Shown one piece after another: positions 35,301 through 42,361 of a stretch of 64,000 nt of DNA. The notes beneath the pieces were generated by a model. It was not told where the DNA came from. It made no database searches and saw only the letters and a program-made list of their open reading frames with translations. Source of the DNA: Oscillospiraceae bacterium (lineage in GTDB: Bacteria > Bacillota > Clostridia > Oscillospirales > Ruminococcaceae); the NCBI GenBank assembly GCA_017550285.1, contig JAFZPP010000040.1, forward strand, positions 1 through 64,000, in the 5' to 3' direction. The position numbers and the translations under genes were made by a program. The first letter of the stretch is position 1; each line of letters starts with the position of its first letter.

Positions 35301-35771
35301 ATCCTTGAGCGTATCCGCAACGATATTTGCGGCAAGCGGCTCAACATCCTCTCTGACGGTGACCGTTTCACCTTTCTCGTTTACAGTTGTCACTTCGGTA
35401 TAGGTGAGCGCTTCCGGAAATGCCGTCCGCGGATCACCGCTTACCAGCAGCGTAATGATGTTTGTATTCTTGTTATCGTGAAGCTCACGGAAACGGGTAA
35501 GCTCCTGCAAACACCACTTGGATTCGGTATACTGCGGCGAGCAGATTACGATGAGAAACTCCGAAGATTCAATCGCATTCTTAATGATCTCACTCAGATC
35601 ACTGCTGGATTGCAGTTCCGAAACATCACGAAAGATACGCCAGTTTTCTTTTTTTATGCCCAGAGACTTTGGCGGCTTGTATGCCTCAAGAATCCTTTGC
35701 AGTTTTTCAGCAGCCTGCATATCGGGCGCAATATGCCGGTAGCTGATAAAAGCCTTGTATTTGTATTCCAT
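32349..35771 (-). CDS. TIR-transmembrane-coiled coil-beta propeller protein
   Basis: 1140 residues. An N-terminal TIR domain (about 3-155) begins YKAFISYRHIAPDMQAAEKL, and WCLQEL carries the probable NADase Glu (E90). A membrane helix is at about 195-217, followed by a short coiled coil with an N-D/Q-I repeat (KQNDQIMEQNDQI, 227-258). The remaining 800 residues are WD40-like or quinoprotein-like blades (DATGVYFWVSETGELIRKI, IYNSDNDLWRIDGATGEVKW). ATG 35771 is preferred to 35813 because GAAGGAG lies before it. The topology suggests a cytoplasmic TIR and an outside propeller sensing a ligand. TIR-SYRH proteins of this kind are frequent in Firmicutes; an antiphage or signalling role is unproven. 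Confidence 0.85.
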   Translation of the reverse strand: MEYKYKAFISYRHIAPDMQAAEKLQRILEAYKPPKSLGIKKENWRIFRDVSELQSSSDLSEIIKNAIESSEFLIVICSPQYTESKWCLQELTRFRELHDNKNTNIITLLVSGDPRTAFPEALTYTEVTTVNEKGETVTVREDVEPLAANIVADTLKDSMKKLKTESLRIAAPLLGCDFNDLFQREKRREAARRRLVFGGVSGILSLISIISVASAVTINGKNKQIQKQNDQIMEQNDQIKAQNAEIESKNDALLVENAGHLAVESENLFKENDLIPAIKKAVEALPAAGEEKPVLPEAEYALSRELGMFRHTQLAPQLSLKHDCAVEQLSFMGGGKSIVSTDATGVYFWVSETGELIRKISADDAEFASDAGSANKLTAYFDINTDKTGTKFTKTCAPDSIRYENTPVFNRVYTSFIHSVDEGEPGTGGDVYIYNSDNDLWRIDGATGEVKWSVPKSEHAFSYYDIIVSEKNVLRMYREKKVLTDGSVIMNDDCYLEIIDSETGRITDTVEMDFDGDSLGLLLDFQIKAIHDGVIYTYTDDDTLKAYEIQDHALKLIHETGVDYPIPPAINNCCLQFFDGEPLLAACSILAFNSTTDLTRFNKDMTEKKWHVSLPINYQNNGKTFLMPAAQIDFEHDVLAVTTNRTISFVDYETGELIKNLPIDGEMTDVSFSRNGLVMFTLKSGEEYVVSANSYTTADDSDHSAYRVQTFSTNVSLCSYSLGKYATAENFSNTAYIQYPKQNEMFREIDTGEFMYSRDILAVTNDGAKAAVVSTYYPDNSYHSGEGLTYHLFIFDSATGECKEVTSLANYKVICAAFTDSNTLIVNSSASGSFTDQTMCVNLADGKVEDVKGAPASVRADVGLIPSAGGAFCLENTGKNIVFVSSDGTAKAWASKSEGAIHADRELLNEMFAVSGSKAAVYAQFSDGEGKTALMVHDFSADRDITLDCDTGSSAKREIQRIFWQNAGTVGVFFNDRTVSLFDADTGSLKSTVSLDGTSQEPVSVAAVSDDTFAVLCRDSHLYEMNAEGFTGRSCRLDFASDKDNDIFESAASSASLFETMRSADKSRIYAVWNKSQAWMLDTSGFSVRYRIDSFAAAPPEGDTVYISDSDWNKTGLFPIYTTQQLLDAAKAYLSALGEA

Positions 35772-35803
35772 TTTAACTCCTTCATCCTGTTTTAGATAAA
35801 GAT

Positions 35804-35832
35804 ATTGTAACACATTATGCTTATTTCGTCAA
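35804..35832 (-). promoter_or_regulatory. Promoter of the TIR-propeller/RyR operon
   Basis: Minus strand: TTGACG (35832-35827), 17 bp, TACAAT (35809-35804), 33 bp before the start. Confidence 0.75.
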
Positions 35833-35926
35833 TGCTATTTTCTATCCATTCTGAAATGATGCTGCGGCAAAGAAATCAGTGCAGCTCCCGCAGGACAATG
35901 TCATGCAAAATAGAAGAAAATGCGCA

Positions 35927-35969
35927 GCGAAAATAGAAACACCGCCTGATGAATAAAATCAGGCGGTGC
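35927..35969 (-). terminator. Terminator of the cobalamin uptake operon
   Basis: An 11-bp stem (CACCGCCTGAT at 35940-35950 with 35958-35968), followed on the minus strand by TTTCTATTTT. Confidence 0.7.
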
Positions 35970-35975
35970 TTTCAT

Positions 35976-37076
35976 TTAAGAGCATAATATCCCCAGTGCA
36001 TCTGCTTGCTCTTTCAGCGTCCGGTTGCCCTGATTCATCGCTCTGAAAGATTCTGTACAGCAGATGACCTCACGGCACTGCTTCATCACAGCAGCCGCCT
36101 GACGAACCGCGTCTTCGCCAATCGGCTCAAATGCCTTTTCGGTTATCACAACGGATGCAAGCGCCGATGCAACAGGATATTCCACATCATTTTCATGCAG
36201 GATACCCGCCGCAAACGGAATGCGCATGCGATGCAGCCTCCGGTAAACAGGGATGCCCGCACCGCCGCCGCCGATCACAAATATCTCCGGCTCACCCGAC
36301 GCAGCAGAGGGCTCCGCCGCTCCAAACCGCGGATCATATGCGCCGTCCCGTATCTCATACAGCGCAGAAATGTAGTCACCGGTAAAAATCTCCTCCGGCG
36401 TGCCGGTGCGCTCCGCCCTGCCGTTATGAATGCAGATGACCGTATCCGAAAACTTCTGTGCGAGATCAAGCTCGTGCAGCGATTGTATCACCGCAATCTG
36501 CTGCTCTTTTGCGAGTTTCCGGAGCAGGGAAAGAATATGCAGCTTATGACCGATATCGAGATATGACGTCGGCTCATCCAGCAGCATAATCTTCGGCTGC
36601 TGCGCGATTGCACGGGCAAGCATGACGCACTGTCGCTGCCCGTCGCTGATCTGCCGAAAATCCGTATCATACAGATGTGCTGCGCCGGTCAGAGACATTG
36701 CTTCATGCACAATTCTCTTGTCTTCATCCGTAAGTATGCCGAATGTTCCGGTATAGGGATACCTTCCTGTTTCTGCAACATCGCCGCAGGTCATGCGCTC
36801 TGCGGTGATTTTCTGTGTCAGCAGGACGGAAAGCCGCTTCGAGATATCCTTTTCGCGCAGCGTATCCAACCGGTCGCCGCAGAGCGCGACATTGCCCGAA
36901 ATCAAGGGCAACTGCGCAGCGATTGTTTTCAGCACGGTCGATTTGCCGGCACCGTTCGGTCCGATCAGTGTGCAGATTTCTCCGGCGGATACGGAAACAG
37001 TCAGTCCGTCAACGATCATTTTTTTGCTGTAGCCGACGGAAAGCGACTCAGCCTGCAATACTGTTTTCTGATTCAT
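35976..37076 (-). CDS. BtuD/FecE-type ABC ATPase with extra C-terminal domain
   Basis: 366 residues. The first about 255 form a complete ABC ATPase: Walker A GPNGAGKST, signature ISDGQRQCVMLARAIAQ (an ISDGQ variant of LSGGQ), Walker B IMLLDEPTSYLD, switch His in IQSLHELD. The last about 105 residues (EIFVIGGGGAGIPVYRRLHR to the end) are an added domain starting with a glycine-rich strand-turn and containing VASALASVVITEKAFEPIGE and EVICCTES; its job is unknown. ATG 37076 overlaps the permease stop and follows AAAGGA. Cytoplasmic ATPase of the uptake system encoded by the neighbouring genes. Confidence 0.88.
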   Translation of the reverse strand: MNQKTVLQAESLSVGYSKKMIVDGLTVSVSAGEICTLIGPNGAGKSTVLKTIAAQLPLISGNVALCGDRLDTLREKDISKRLSVLLTQKITAERMTCGDVAETGRYPYTGTFGILTDEDKRIVHEAMSLTGAAHLYDTDFRQISDGQRQCVMLARAIAQQPKIMLLDEPTSYLDIGHKLHILSLLRKLAKEQQIAVIQSLHELDLAQKFSDTVICIHNGRAERTGTPEEIFTGDYISALYEIRDGAYDPRFGAAEPSAASGEPEIFVIGGGGAGIPVYRRLHRMRIPFAAGILHENDVEYPVASALASVVITEKAFEPIGEDAVRQAAAVMKQCREVICCTESFRAMNQGNRTLKEQADALGILCS

Positions 37077-38098
37077 GCAGCGTTCCTTTCTCTTGCACGG
37101 TGCAGCATAATCCATATGACAACAGGCGCACCGAAAACGGCAGTCACCGTACTGACACTCAGCTCCTGCGGCGCAAAGAGTGTTCTTGCGATCAGATCGC
37201 AGCCCATGCAGAATACGCCGCCGCCGAAAAATACAGCCGGAATCAGAATCAGCGGCTTTGCCGTGCCGAACATGCCTTTCATCAGATGCGGAACCGCGAT
37301 GCCGACAAACGAGACAGGTCCCGCAAATGCCGTCACGCAGGCAGAAAGTGCACTGGAAAGCAGAATCAGAAGCAGCCGGAAAAGCCTGATATTGACGCCC
37401 ATATTTTCCGCATATGCCTCACCGAGCTGATAGGCACCGATTGACTTGGAAAGCAAAAAAGCGCCGGTCAGTGCGGTAAAAACAAGTACCGTCATTGCGC
37501 GGATATCCTGCCAGTCCGTACCGGAAAAGCTGCCCTTTGACCAGTTATGCAGATTGACAATATTTGCATCATCGGCAAAGGTCACGGCAAGGTCCGTCAG
37601 CGCATTGCAGATATAGCCAATCATGACGCCGGAAATCACAAGCTGCGCCATGTTTTTCACCTTGCCTGAAAACAGCAGCACAGTCAGCATACAGAGCACC
37701 GCACCGACAAATGCCGCCGCAATTATCATGCCGCTGTGCATCACAAAGCCATGCTGCAATGCCGCGATCATCAGCAGCGCAACCGTCAGCTTTGCACCGG
37801 ATGATATACCGAGCACAAACGGTCCTGCAATCGGATTGCGGAAAAAGCTCTGCAATAAAAAGCCGGATACCGACAGTCCGCCGCCGAGGATCATTGCAGC
37901 CAGCGTGCGCGGCAGACGGATATCCGTGATGATTCGGGATGCAGCGGCATCTGTTCGGTGGCCTGTCAGAATATCCCAGACCGCATCCGGCGCAATCTGA
38001 CTGCTGCCGGACATCAGGCTGATACAAAAGAGCAGGCATGCGGTCAGAAGCAAGCCTGCAAAACAAAGAACTGTACGGGTCAAACGCCGTTTTTCCAT
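37073..38098 (-). CDS. FecCD/BtuC-type ABC permease
   Basis: 341 residues with about nine or ten membrane helices. FecCD family landmarks are IRLPRTLAAMILGGGLSVSGFLLQSFFRNPIAGP (seen in two parts), LGISSGAK, and the C-terminal GPVSFVGIAVPHLMKGMFG, the coupling region to the ATPase. It belongs to the group of permeases for cobalamin, haem and siderophores. It lies directly between the binding-protein gene and the ATPase gene with ATGA-type coupling. The cobalamin riboswitch at the head of the operon favours a corrinoid or cobalt-related substrate. Confidence 0.9.
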   Translation of the reverse strand: MEKRRLTRTVLCFAGLLLTACLLFCISLMSGSSQIAPDAVWDILTGHRTDAAASRIITDIRLPRTLAAMILGGGLSVSGFLLQSFFRNPIAGPFVLGISSGAKLTVALLMIAALQHGFVMHSGMIIAAAFVGAVLCMLTVLLFSGKVKNMAQLVISGVMIGYICNALTDLAVTFADDANIVNLHNWSKGSFSGTDWQDIRAMTVLVFTALTGAFLLSKSIGAYQLGEAYAENMGVNIRLFRLLLILLSSALSACVTAFAGPVSFVGIAVPHLMKGMFGTAKPLILIPAVFFGGGVFCMGCDLIARTLFAPQELSVSTVTAVFGAPVVIWIMLHRARERNAA

Positions 38099-38108
38099 AT
38101 GTTTTCCC

Positions 38109-39233
38109 TCAATGAATCCGGTGCAGATAGGTCAGCTTTTCAGGATTCCCCTGCCCCGTAAAAATGCTGTTCAAGTCGGTGATCATATCCGCAGCACCGG
38201 TCGTCTGCTGAAACAGATTCTGCTCCGTACACCAGACACTGTCATTCTGTACTGCACGGAAATCTGCGAAAACAGGAGATTTTTCTTCCAGCTGTGCAAT
38301 CGAATCAAGCTGTCCTTCAATCGTACTGTTATAGATCAGAATGTCCGCATCCTTCGCCGATGCGTAAAAGGTTTCCATTTGAATATTCATTGTCGAGAGC
38401 GCATTTTCTTCAACACTGAGATCGTCAGCGGTAAAAATATAGCGTCCGCCTGCAAGCGAAATCATCTGCGAAATATAATCTCCCGGCTTGCGGATATTCA
38501 CCGCACCGTTTCCGGTAATACTGAAAAAAGCGACGGTTTTCCGCTCTGAGTCGGGAATATCAGGAATCTCCAGCGTGTGAAAACCCGCAGTTTTCTCCGT
38601 AAAGCATTCCGATGCCGCTTCGGTCTTGCCGAGCAGCAGACCGTAGAGCTTCATCCACTCCATACGCCCGAGCGGATGCTGCTCATAGCTCGAACGCTCA
38701 ATGATCACCGGAATGCCGAGTGATTCGATCTGCTCCTTCACCGCCGGACTGTGTGAGATCATGGTATTTTCAATCGCCAGCGGACAGTCCGATTCCGTCA
38801 GTGCTTCGTAATCCGGCGCGCTGTATTTGCCGATGAATACGAGATCGCCGCGCTGCATCGCATCCCGCACATCCGGCAGCGTCCAGCCGTCCGCGTCAGT
38901 CGAGGTCATTGTCACTGCATCCAGCGAGCCGATTGCGTCAAACAAATCCATTGCAGAGGACGATGCAACATAAATATCCCCATGCGGCTGGGAAATCACC
39001 GGCAGATTATTCTGCGCCGGTTCACTGCATCCTTCCGGCACAAACAGGTAATCCTCCGTAGCAATATGAATTACCGCGCAGCCGTCCGCGCAGTAATCAA
39101 CCGAAAACTGTGTCGCGTATTCCAGCGGCATATGTCCCGTAATCTGCATATTTCCGGTATCCGGCTGTGATGCATCTGCACAGCCCGTCAGCAGCATGAC
39201 TGCCGCCGTCAGGGGAAGAATCAGCCTTCTCAT
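38109..39233 (-). CDS. Substrate-binding lipoprotein of the ABC uptake system (BtuF-like)
   Basis: 374 residues. A lipoprotein signal (LTAAVMLLTGC, Cys18) anchors it outside the membrane. The two-lobed periplasmic-binding type III fold is recognisable: SSSAMDLFDAIGSLDAVTMT, the linker helix after LIYNSTIEGQLDSIAQ, and CTEQNLFQQTTGAADMITDL near the end. It overlaps the upstream lipoprotein gene by ATGA and precedes the permease. The substrate is unproven; riboswitch control suggests a corrinoid or a precursor. Confidence 0.85.
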   Translation of the reverse strand: MRRLILPLTAAVMLLTGCADASQPDTGNMQITGHMPLEYATQFSVDYCADGCAVIHIATEDYLFVPEGCSEPAQNNLPVISQPHGDIYVASSSAMDLFDAIGSLDAVTMTSTDADGWTLPDVRDAMQRGDLVFIGKYSAPDYEALTESDCPLAIENTMISHSPAVKEQIESLGIPVIIERSSYEQHPLGRMEWMKLYGLLLGKTEAASECFTEKTAGFHTLEIPDIPDSERKTVAFFSITGNGAVNIRKPGDYISQMISLAGGRYIFTADDLSVEENALSTMNIQMETFYASAKDADILIYNSTIEGQLDSIAQLEEKSPVFADFRAVQNDSVWCTEQNLFQQTTGAADMITDLNSIFTGQGNPEKLTYLHRIH

Positions 39234-40177
39234 TTGATGAAGAGGGAGTCAAAATACAGTGTGTATTCAATCTCATGCGGCGTGCTCATTGCCGTCGTAT
39301 CCGCGAACACCCTGATCTTCCGGTCAAACACCGCAACCGGTATTTCAAATACCGAAAACTCGGTCGTATCGGTCGGAAGAATCTTCTCATCCCCGACGAT
39401 CATATAATCATATTTATTGCTGCTCCAGATGATCTCGGCAGTCGCCTGACCGTTTGCAATCGTCAGCTTTGCCGGAGTCTGCACGCTTGCTTTGCCCGAG
39501 CCACCTTCCAGCTGCACCTCAATCTCATATTCGCCGTCAGCAAGACCGAGCGATTCCACCGTATGCTTTTCGCGTCCGGGAATGCTCTCATCTGCAATCG
39601 AATCGGCACGGAACACCAGCTTCCGGTCATACCAGAGTTGCTTTTTATGGCTCAGTGCGGCGCATTCGATCACCTGATCAAGCGCCTCGACCGGAAATGT
39701 GAATGTATAACCGTTTTCCGTTTCCTCCGGCGCGATATATTCGGAAGCATCTGCTTTCGCAGCCTCCTCTGCCGTACCGGCAAAGAGATAGTCATAGCTT
39801 TTGCTGTTAATAGACAGCTCTGCATTCATTTTGCCGTCCGCGACAATCAGCTTGCAGGATGCAATCTTGAACATCGACGAGCTTGAATCAACCTTGATAT
39901 AATAATCTCCGGCTGTGATTGCCTCCGCCGGAATCGGCTCCATACCCTCGTATCCGACCTCATCTGCGGCAATGACATCATCGCCGGATGCAACGGCAAG
40001 TGAAGATTCATCCGCGGCGCTGCTTTCCTCCGCTGCCGTTGTTTCCGGTACGGTTTCTGTCACCACGGTTTCCGCAATGGGCTCAGATGTACCGTTTGAC
40101 TGTTCCGGCGAAACAGTATTGCCGCAGCCGGTCAGCAGCATACAGAGCAGTGTCAGTGCAAAAATCTTTTGTTTCAT
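39230..40177 (-). CDS. Lipoprotein with two NEAT-like or related beta-sandwich repeats
   Basis: 315 residues. ATG 40177 is favoured because GGGAGAGA precedes it and a lipobox follows (LLCMLLTGC). After a Thr/Ser/Glu-rich linker come two similar domains of about 115 residues. Each begins AGDYYIKVDSSS or DGEYEIEVQLEGGSGKA, continues with CKLIVADGKMNAEL or AKLTIANGQATAEI and then YDYLFAG or YDYMIVG, and ends in a core strand. The pattern resembles haem- or tetrapyrrole-binding NEAT-type sandwiches, but I see no firm haem-ligand motif. Its place between an exported chelatase and a BtuF-like protein suggests a surface shuttle for a tetrapyrrole. Confidence 0.65.
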   Translation of the reverse strand: MKQKIFALTLLCMLLTGCGNTVSPEQSNGTSEPIAETVVTETVPETTAAEESSAADESSLAVASGDDVIAADEVGYEGMEPIPAEAITAGDYYIKVDSSSSMFKIASCKLIVADGKMNAELSINSKSYDYLFAGTAEEAAKADASEYIAPEETENGYTFTFPVEALDQVIECAALSHKKQLWYDRKLVFRADSIADESIPGREKHTVESLGLADGEYEIEVQLEGGSGKASVQTPAKLTIANGQATAEIIWSSNKYDYMIVGDEKILPTDTTEFSVFEIPVAVFDRKIRVFADTTAMSTPHEIEYTLYFDSLFIK

Positions 40178-40200
40178 GTTTCTCTCTCCCGATACAGAAA

Positions 40201-40222
40201 CCGGACAGCCGAAACTGTCCGG
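40201..40222 (-). terminator. Intercistronic hairpin
   Basis: An 8-bp stem CCGGACAG/CTGTCCGG between the chelatase and lipoprotein genes. There is no strong T run, so it probably tunes mRNA stability or causes partial termination. Confidence 0.4.
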
Positions 40223-40233
40223 AATCATAATAT

Positions 40234-41301
40234 TTACTGAATCGAATCAATCGCAGCCTGTGCGTGCTCAACATAGAGCTTGCGAATCTCCTCGTTTTCG
40301 CCGAGACCGCGAATCAGGCACTCGACCTCATAGCCTGCGCCCTCAAAGACGGATTTCCACGAATCTTCCTCGTCGCCTGCCATGTCATTGTTTGCGTGAT
40401 CGCCTGCAACCACCATGAGCGGCTCCAGAATCACGCGCTCATAATCGCCTGCCTGAACCAGTTTCAGCACATCGTCCACCGACGGCGTAGCTTCCACCGT
40501 ACCGACAAAATAATTTGCATAGCCGTCAGCGGTCAGCAGGTCCTGCATCTTCTGATAAACTGCATTGGATTCCGCCTCAGTGCCGTGACCCATGAAGCAG
40601 ATCGCGGTTTTACCGTCGTCATATTCCTTCGTCCAGTCAACGATTGCAGACTCGACGCGCTTAAAATCATCGTCAGAGGTCAGCAGCGGCTTGCCGAATA
40701 CGACCTTGTCAAATGCGTCAGATTTTGCACCGACCTCCTCAATCAGATCATTGTATTCCAGACCGTTCATCAGATGCGTCGGCTGCACAACAAGCGTCTT
40801 GACATTGTTGTCGATTGCACGCTGCAATGCTGCATCCACATCGTCGATCAGGATGCCGTCGCGGCGGTTGACATGATCAATAATGATATTTGCAGTAAAG
40901 CCGCGGCGTACAGAATACTCCGGAAATGCATTGTCCAGCGAATCCTCAATCGCACCGATTGTCAGGCGGCGGCTGTCATTATAGCTTGTGCCGAAGCTCA
41001 GAACCAGCAGCTCCTTCTCGCCGATCTCATCCTGATTGCGGACATTGTCAAGCGATGCATCGCCGGTATCATAGTTTTCCTCGTCCTCTTCTTCCTCCTC
41101 CGGCTCGGACTCCTCCTCAGAGGATTCCGCAGCAGCGGTCGTCTCTGCCTCAGAGGTCTCTTCCGTTGTCTCGGTCGTCGTCTCCGCGACGCTGCTCTCC
41201 GTATCCTGCGTATCGGCAACGGAACCACTCTCACCGCAGCCCGTGACACATGCAAGCATTGCAAGGCTCATAATAACAGCAAGATTCTTCTTCATTTTCA
41301 T
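40234..41301 (-). CDS. cbiK: Exported CbiK-type sirohydrochlorin cobaltochelatase lipoprotein
   Basis: 355 residues. A lipoprotein signal (MSLAMLACVTGC) and a 60-residue linker that turns extremely acidic (EEESEPEEEEEDEE) precede the chelatase domain (about 95-355). The domain shows LLVLSFGTSYNDSRRLTIGAIE at its start, VQPTHLMNGLEYNDL (a metal-ligand His), CFMGHGTEAESNAVY (second His) and LEPLMVVAGDHANNDMAGDEEDSW. Anaerobic cobalamin synthesis uses CbiK to insert cobalt into sirohydrochlorin. An exported CbiK is known in Desulfovibrio (CbiKP). Here it is under a B12 riboswitch and upstream of an ABC importer, which suggests cobalt or tetrapyrrole capture at the surface. Confidence 0.88.
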   Translation of the reverse strand: MKMKKNLAVIMSLAMLACVTGCGESGSVADTQDTESSVAETTTETTEETSEAETTAAAESSEEESEPEEEEEDEENYDTGDASLDNVRNQDEIGEKELLVLSFGTSYNDSRRLTIGAIEDSLDNAFPEYSVRRGFTANIIIDHVNRRDGILIDDVDAALQRAIDNNVKTLVVQPTHLMNGLEYNDLIEEVGAKSDAFDKVVFGKPLLTSDDDFKRVESAIVDWTKEYDDGKTAICFMGHGTEAESNAVYQKMQDLLTADGYANYFVGTVEATPSVDDVLKLVQAGDYERVILEPLMVVAGDHANNDMAGDEEDSWKSVFEGAGYEVECLIRGLGENEEIRKLYVEHAQAAIDSIQ

Positions 41302-41333
41302 ACATTCCTTTCAAATAAAGGGGGTATGAATCG

Positions 41334-41367
41334 CAAAAAAATACTTTCCCTCCGAACGGAAAGAAAG
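41334..41367 (-). terminator. Riboswitch-controlled terminator
   Basis: An 11-bp stem (41367-41357 with 41354-41344, two G-T pairs) followed on the minus strand by TATTTTTTT. It lies between the aptamer and cbiK, the expected expression platform. Confidence 0.8.
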
Positions 41368-41454
41368 CATTGCAAACAGACCCTTCCGAAACCGGAGAGC
41401 CCGCAAACAGTACGATCAATCCCTCGTGATCTGAGCCTTTCGGCTCTGTACCGG

Positions 41455-41646
41455 CAAAACGGCAGGTTTCCTGACTGATGCATCCACACAGTATACCAAG
41501 CCTTCCCGATTGCTCAGTGACCTTTCCGGATACTCCGGAAAACGGCATACCGCTCCGCAAATACAGTGACGAGATCGTGCAGGATTCCGACCTGCTTCCC
41601 TATTATCCGCCGCATCACCCGAAGATGACCGGCGGCACCGTTTGCT
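41455..41646 (-). promoter_or_regulatory. Cobalamin riboswitch
   Basis: On the minus strand the conserved aptamer elements appear in order: P1 5' arm AAACGG, GGGAAGCAGGTCGGAATCCTGC, GTCACTGTATTT, GGTCACTG, ATCGGGAAGGC, and the B12 box AGTCAGGAAACCTGCC, closed by CCGTTT. Binding of adenosylcobalamin would favour the terminator at 41334. It governs the cbiK/uptake operon, not the large cbi operon. Confidence 0.9.
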
Positions 41647-41676
41647 CTTATTCGTTTGTGTTCATGAACAGCATAT

Positions 41677-41705
41677 ATTATAACGCAATCTCCGCCAAAA
41701 TGCAA
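41677..41705 (-). promoter_or_regulatory. Promoter of the riboswitch-controlled uptake operon
   Basis: Minus strand: TTGCAT (41705-41700), 17 bp, TATAAT (41682-41677), only about 27 bp after the cbiC stop. Confidence 0.8.
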
Positions 41706-41731
41706 GCATTCCAGCGCTTTTCTTGCATTAT

Positions 41732-42361
41732 TTACATATTTTCATCTGCAAGATAAAGAAGTGCATTGCAGATTGCCGCCGCAACATTGCTTCCGCCCTT
41801 TCTGCCGCGCGCAGCGATGCACGGAATTCCCGAAGCAATCAGCATTTCTTTTGACTGCACCACATTGACAAATCCGACCGGCACACCGATCACAAGCTCC
41901 GGACGGAAAACGCCCTGTTCGATCAGTTCCGTAAGACGGATCAGCGCGGTCGGTGCATTGCCGACTGCATAGATCACGGGCTTGCCGAGTGCGGCGGCTT
42001 TGTCTACGGAAGCTATCGCTCTGGTCGTACCGTTCGCCTTGGCTTCCGCAGCTATTTCGGGATCAGCCATGAAGCATTCACAGGTACAGCCGTGCCGGCT
42101 GAGTGCGGGCTGATTGATACCCGCTTTTGCCATGTTTGTATCCGTCACAAATATCGCATGCTTTCCGATAGCCTGCATCGCAGTCTGTATAATATGCTGT
42201 GAAAAATACAGAGAATCCAAATAATCAAAATCCGCTGTCGTATGAATCACTCGCATCACGACAGGCTTGATCTCCGGCGGAATTTCGCGGTCAAGCTCGG
42301 ATGCGATGATCTCGAAGCTGCGGCGTTCAATATCCGCCGGAAGCACGTATTCAAGGCTCAT
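41732..42361 (-). CDS. cbiC: Cobalt-precorrin-8 methylmutase
   Basis: 209 residues, the usual length. It moves a methyl group from C-11 to C-12, converting cobalt-precorrin-8 to cobyrinate. Family landmarks: the start PADIERRSFEII, VMRVIHTTADFDY with the catalytic His, VTDTNMAKAGIN, ASVDKAAALGKPVIYAVGNAPTAL, and VGVPVGFVNVVQSKE. It is the last gene of the large cbi operon and overlaps cbiP by 4 bp. Confidence 0.93.
   Translation of the reverse strand: MSLEYVLPADIERRSFEIIASELDREIPPEIKPVVMRVIHTTADFDYLDSLYFSQHIIQTAMQAIGKHAIFVTDTNMAKAGINQPALSRHGCTCECFMADPEIAAEAKANGTTRAIASVDKAAALGKPVIYAVGNAPTALIRLTELIEQGVFRPELVIGVPVGFVNVVQSKEMLIASGIPCIAARGRKGGSNVAAAICNALLYLADENM

Noticed and set aside
40264-41478. 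A 404-codon plus-strand open frame across the cbiK region
   Set aside because: It is antisense to cbiK and the riboswitch, both of which are well supported; the translated product is Cys/His/Arg-rich noise.
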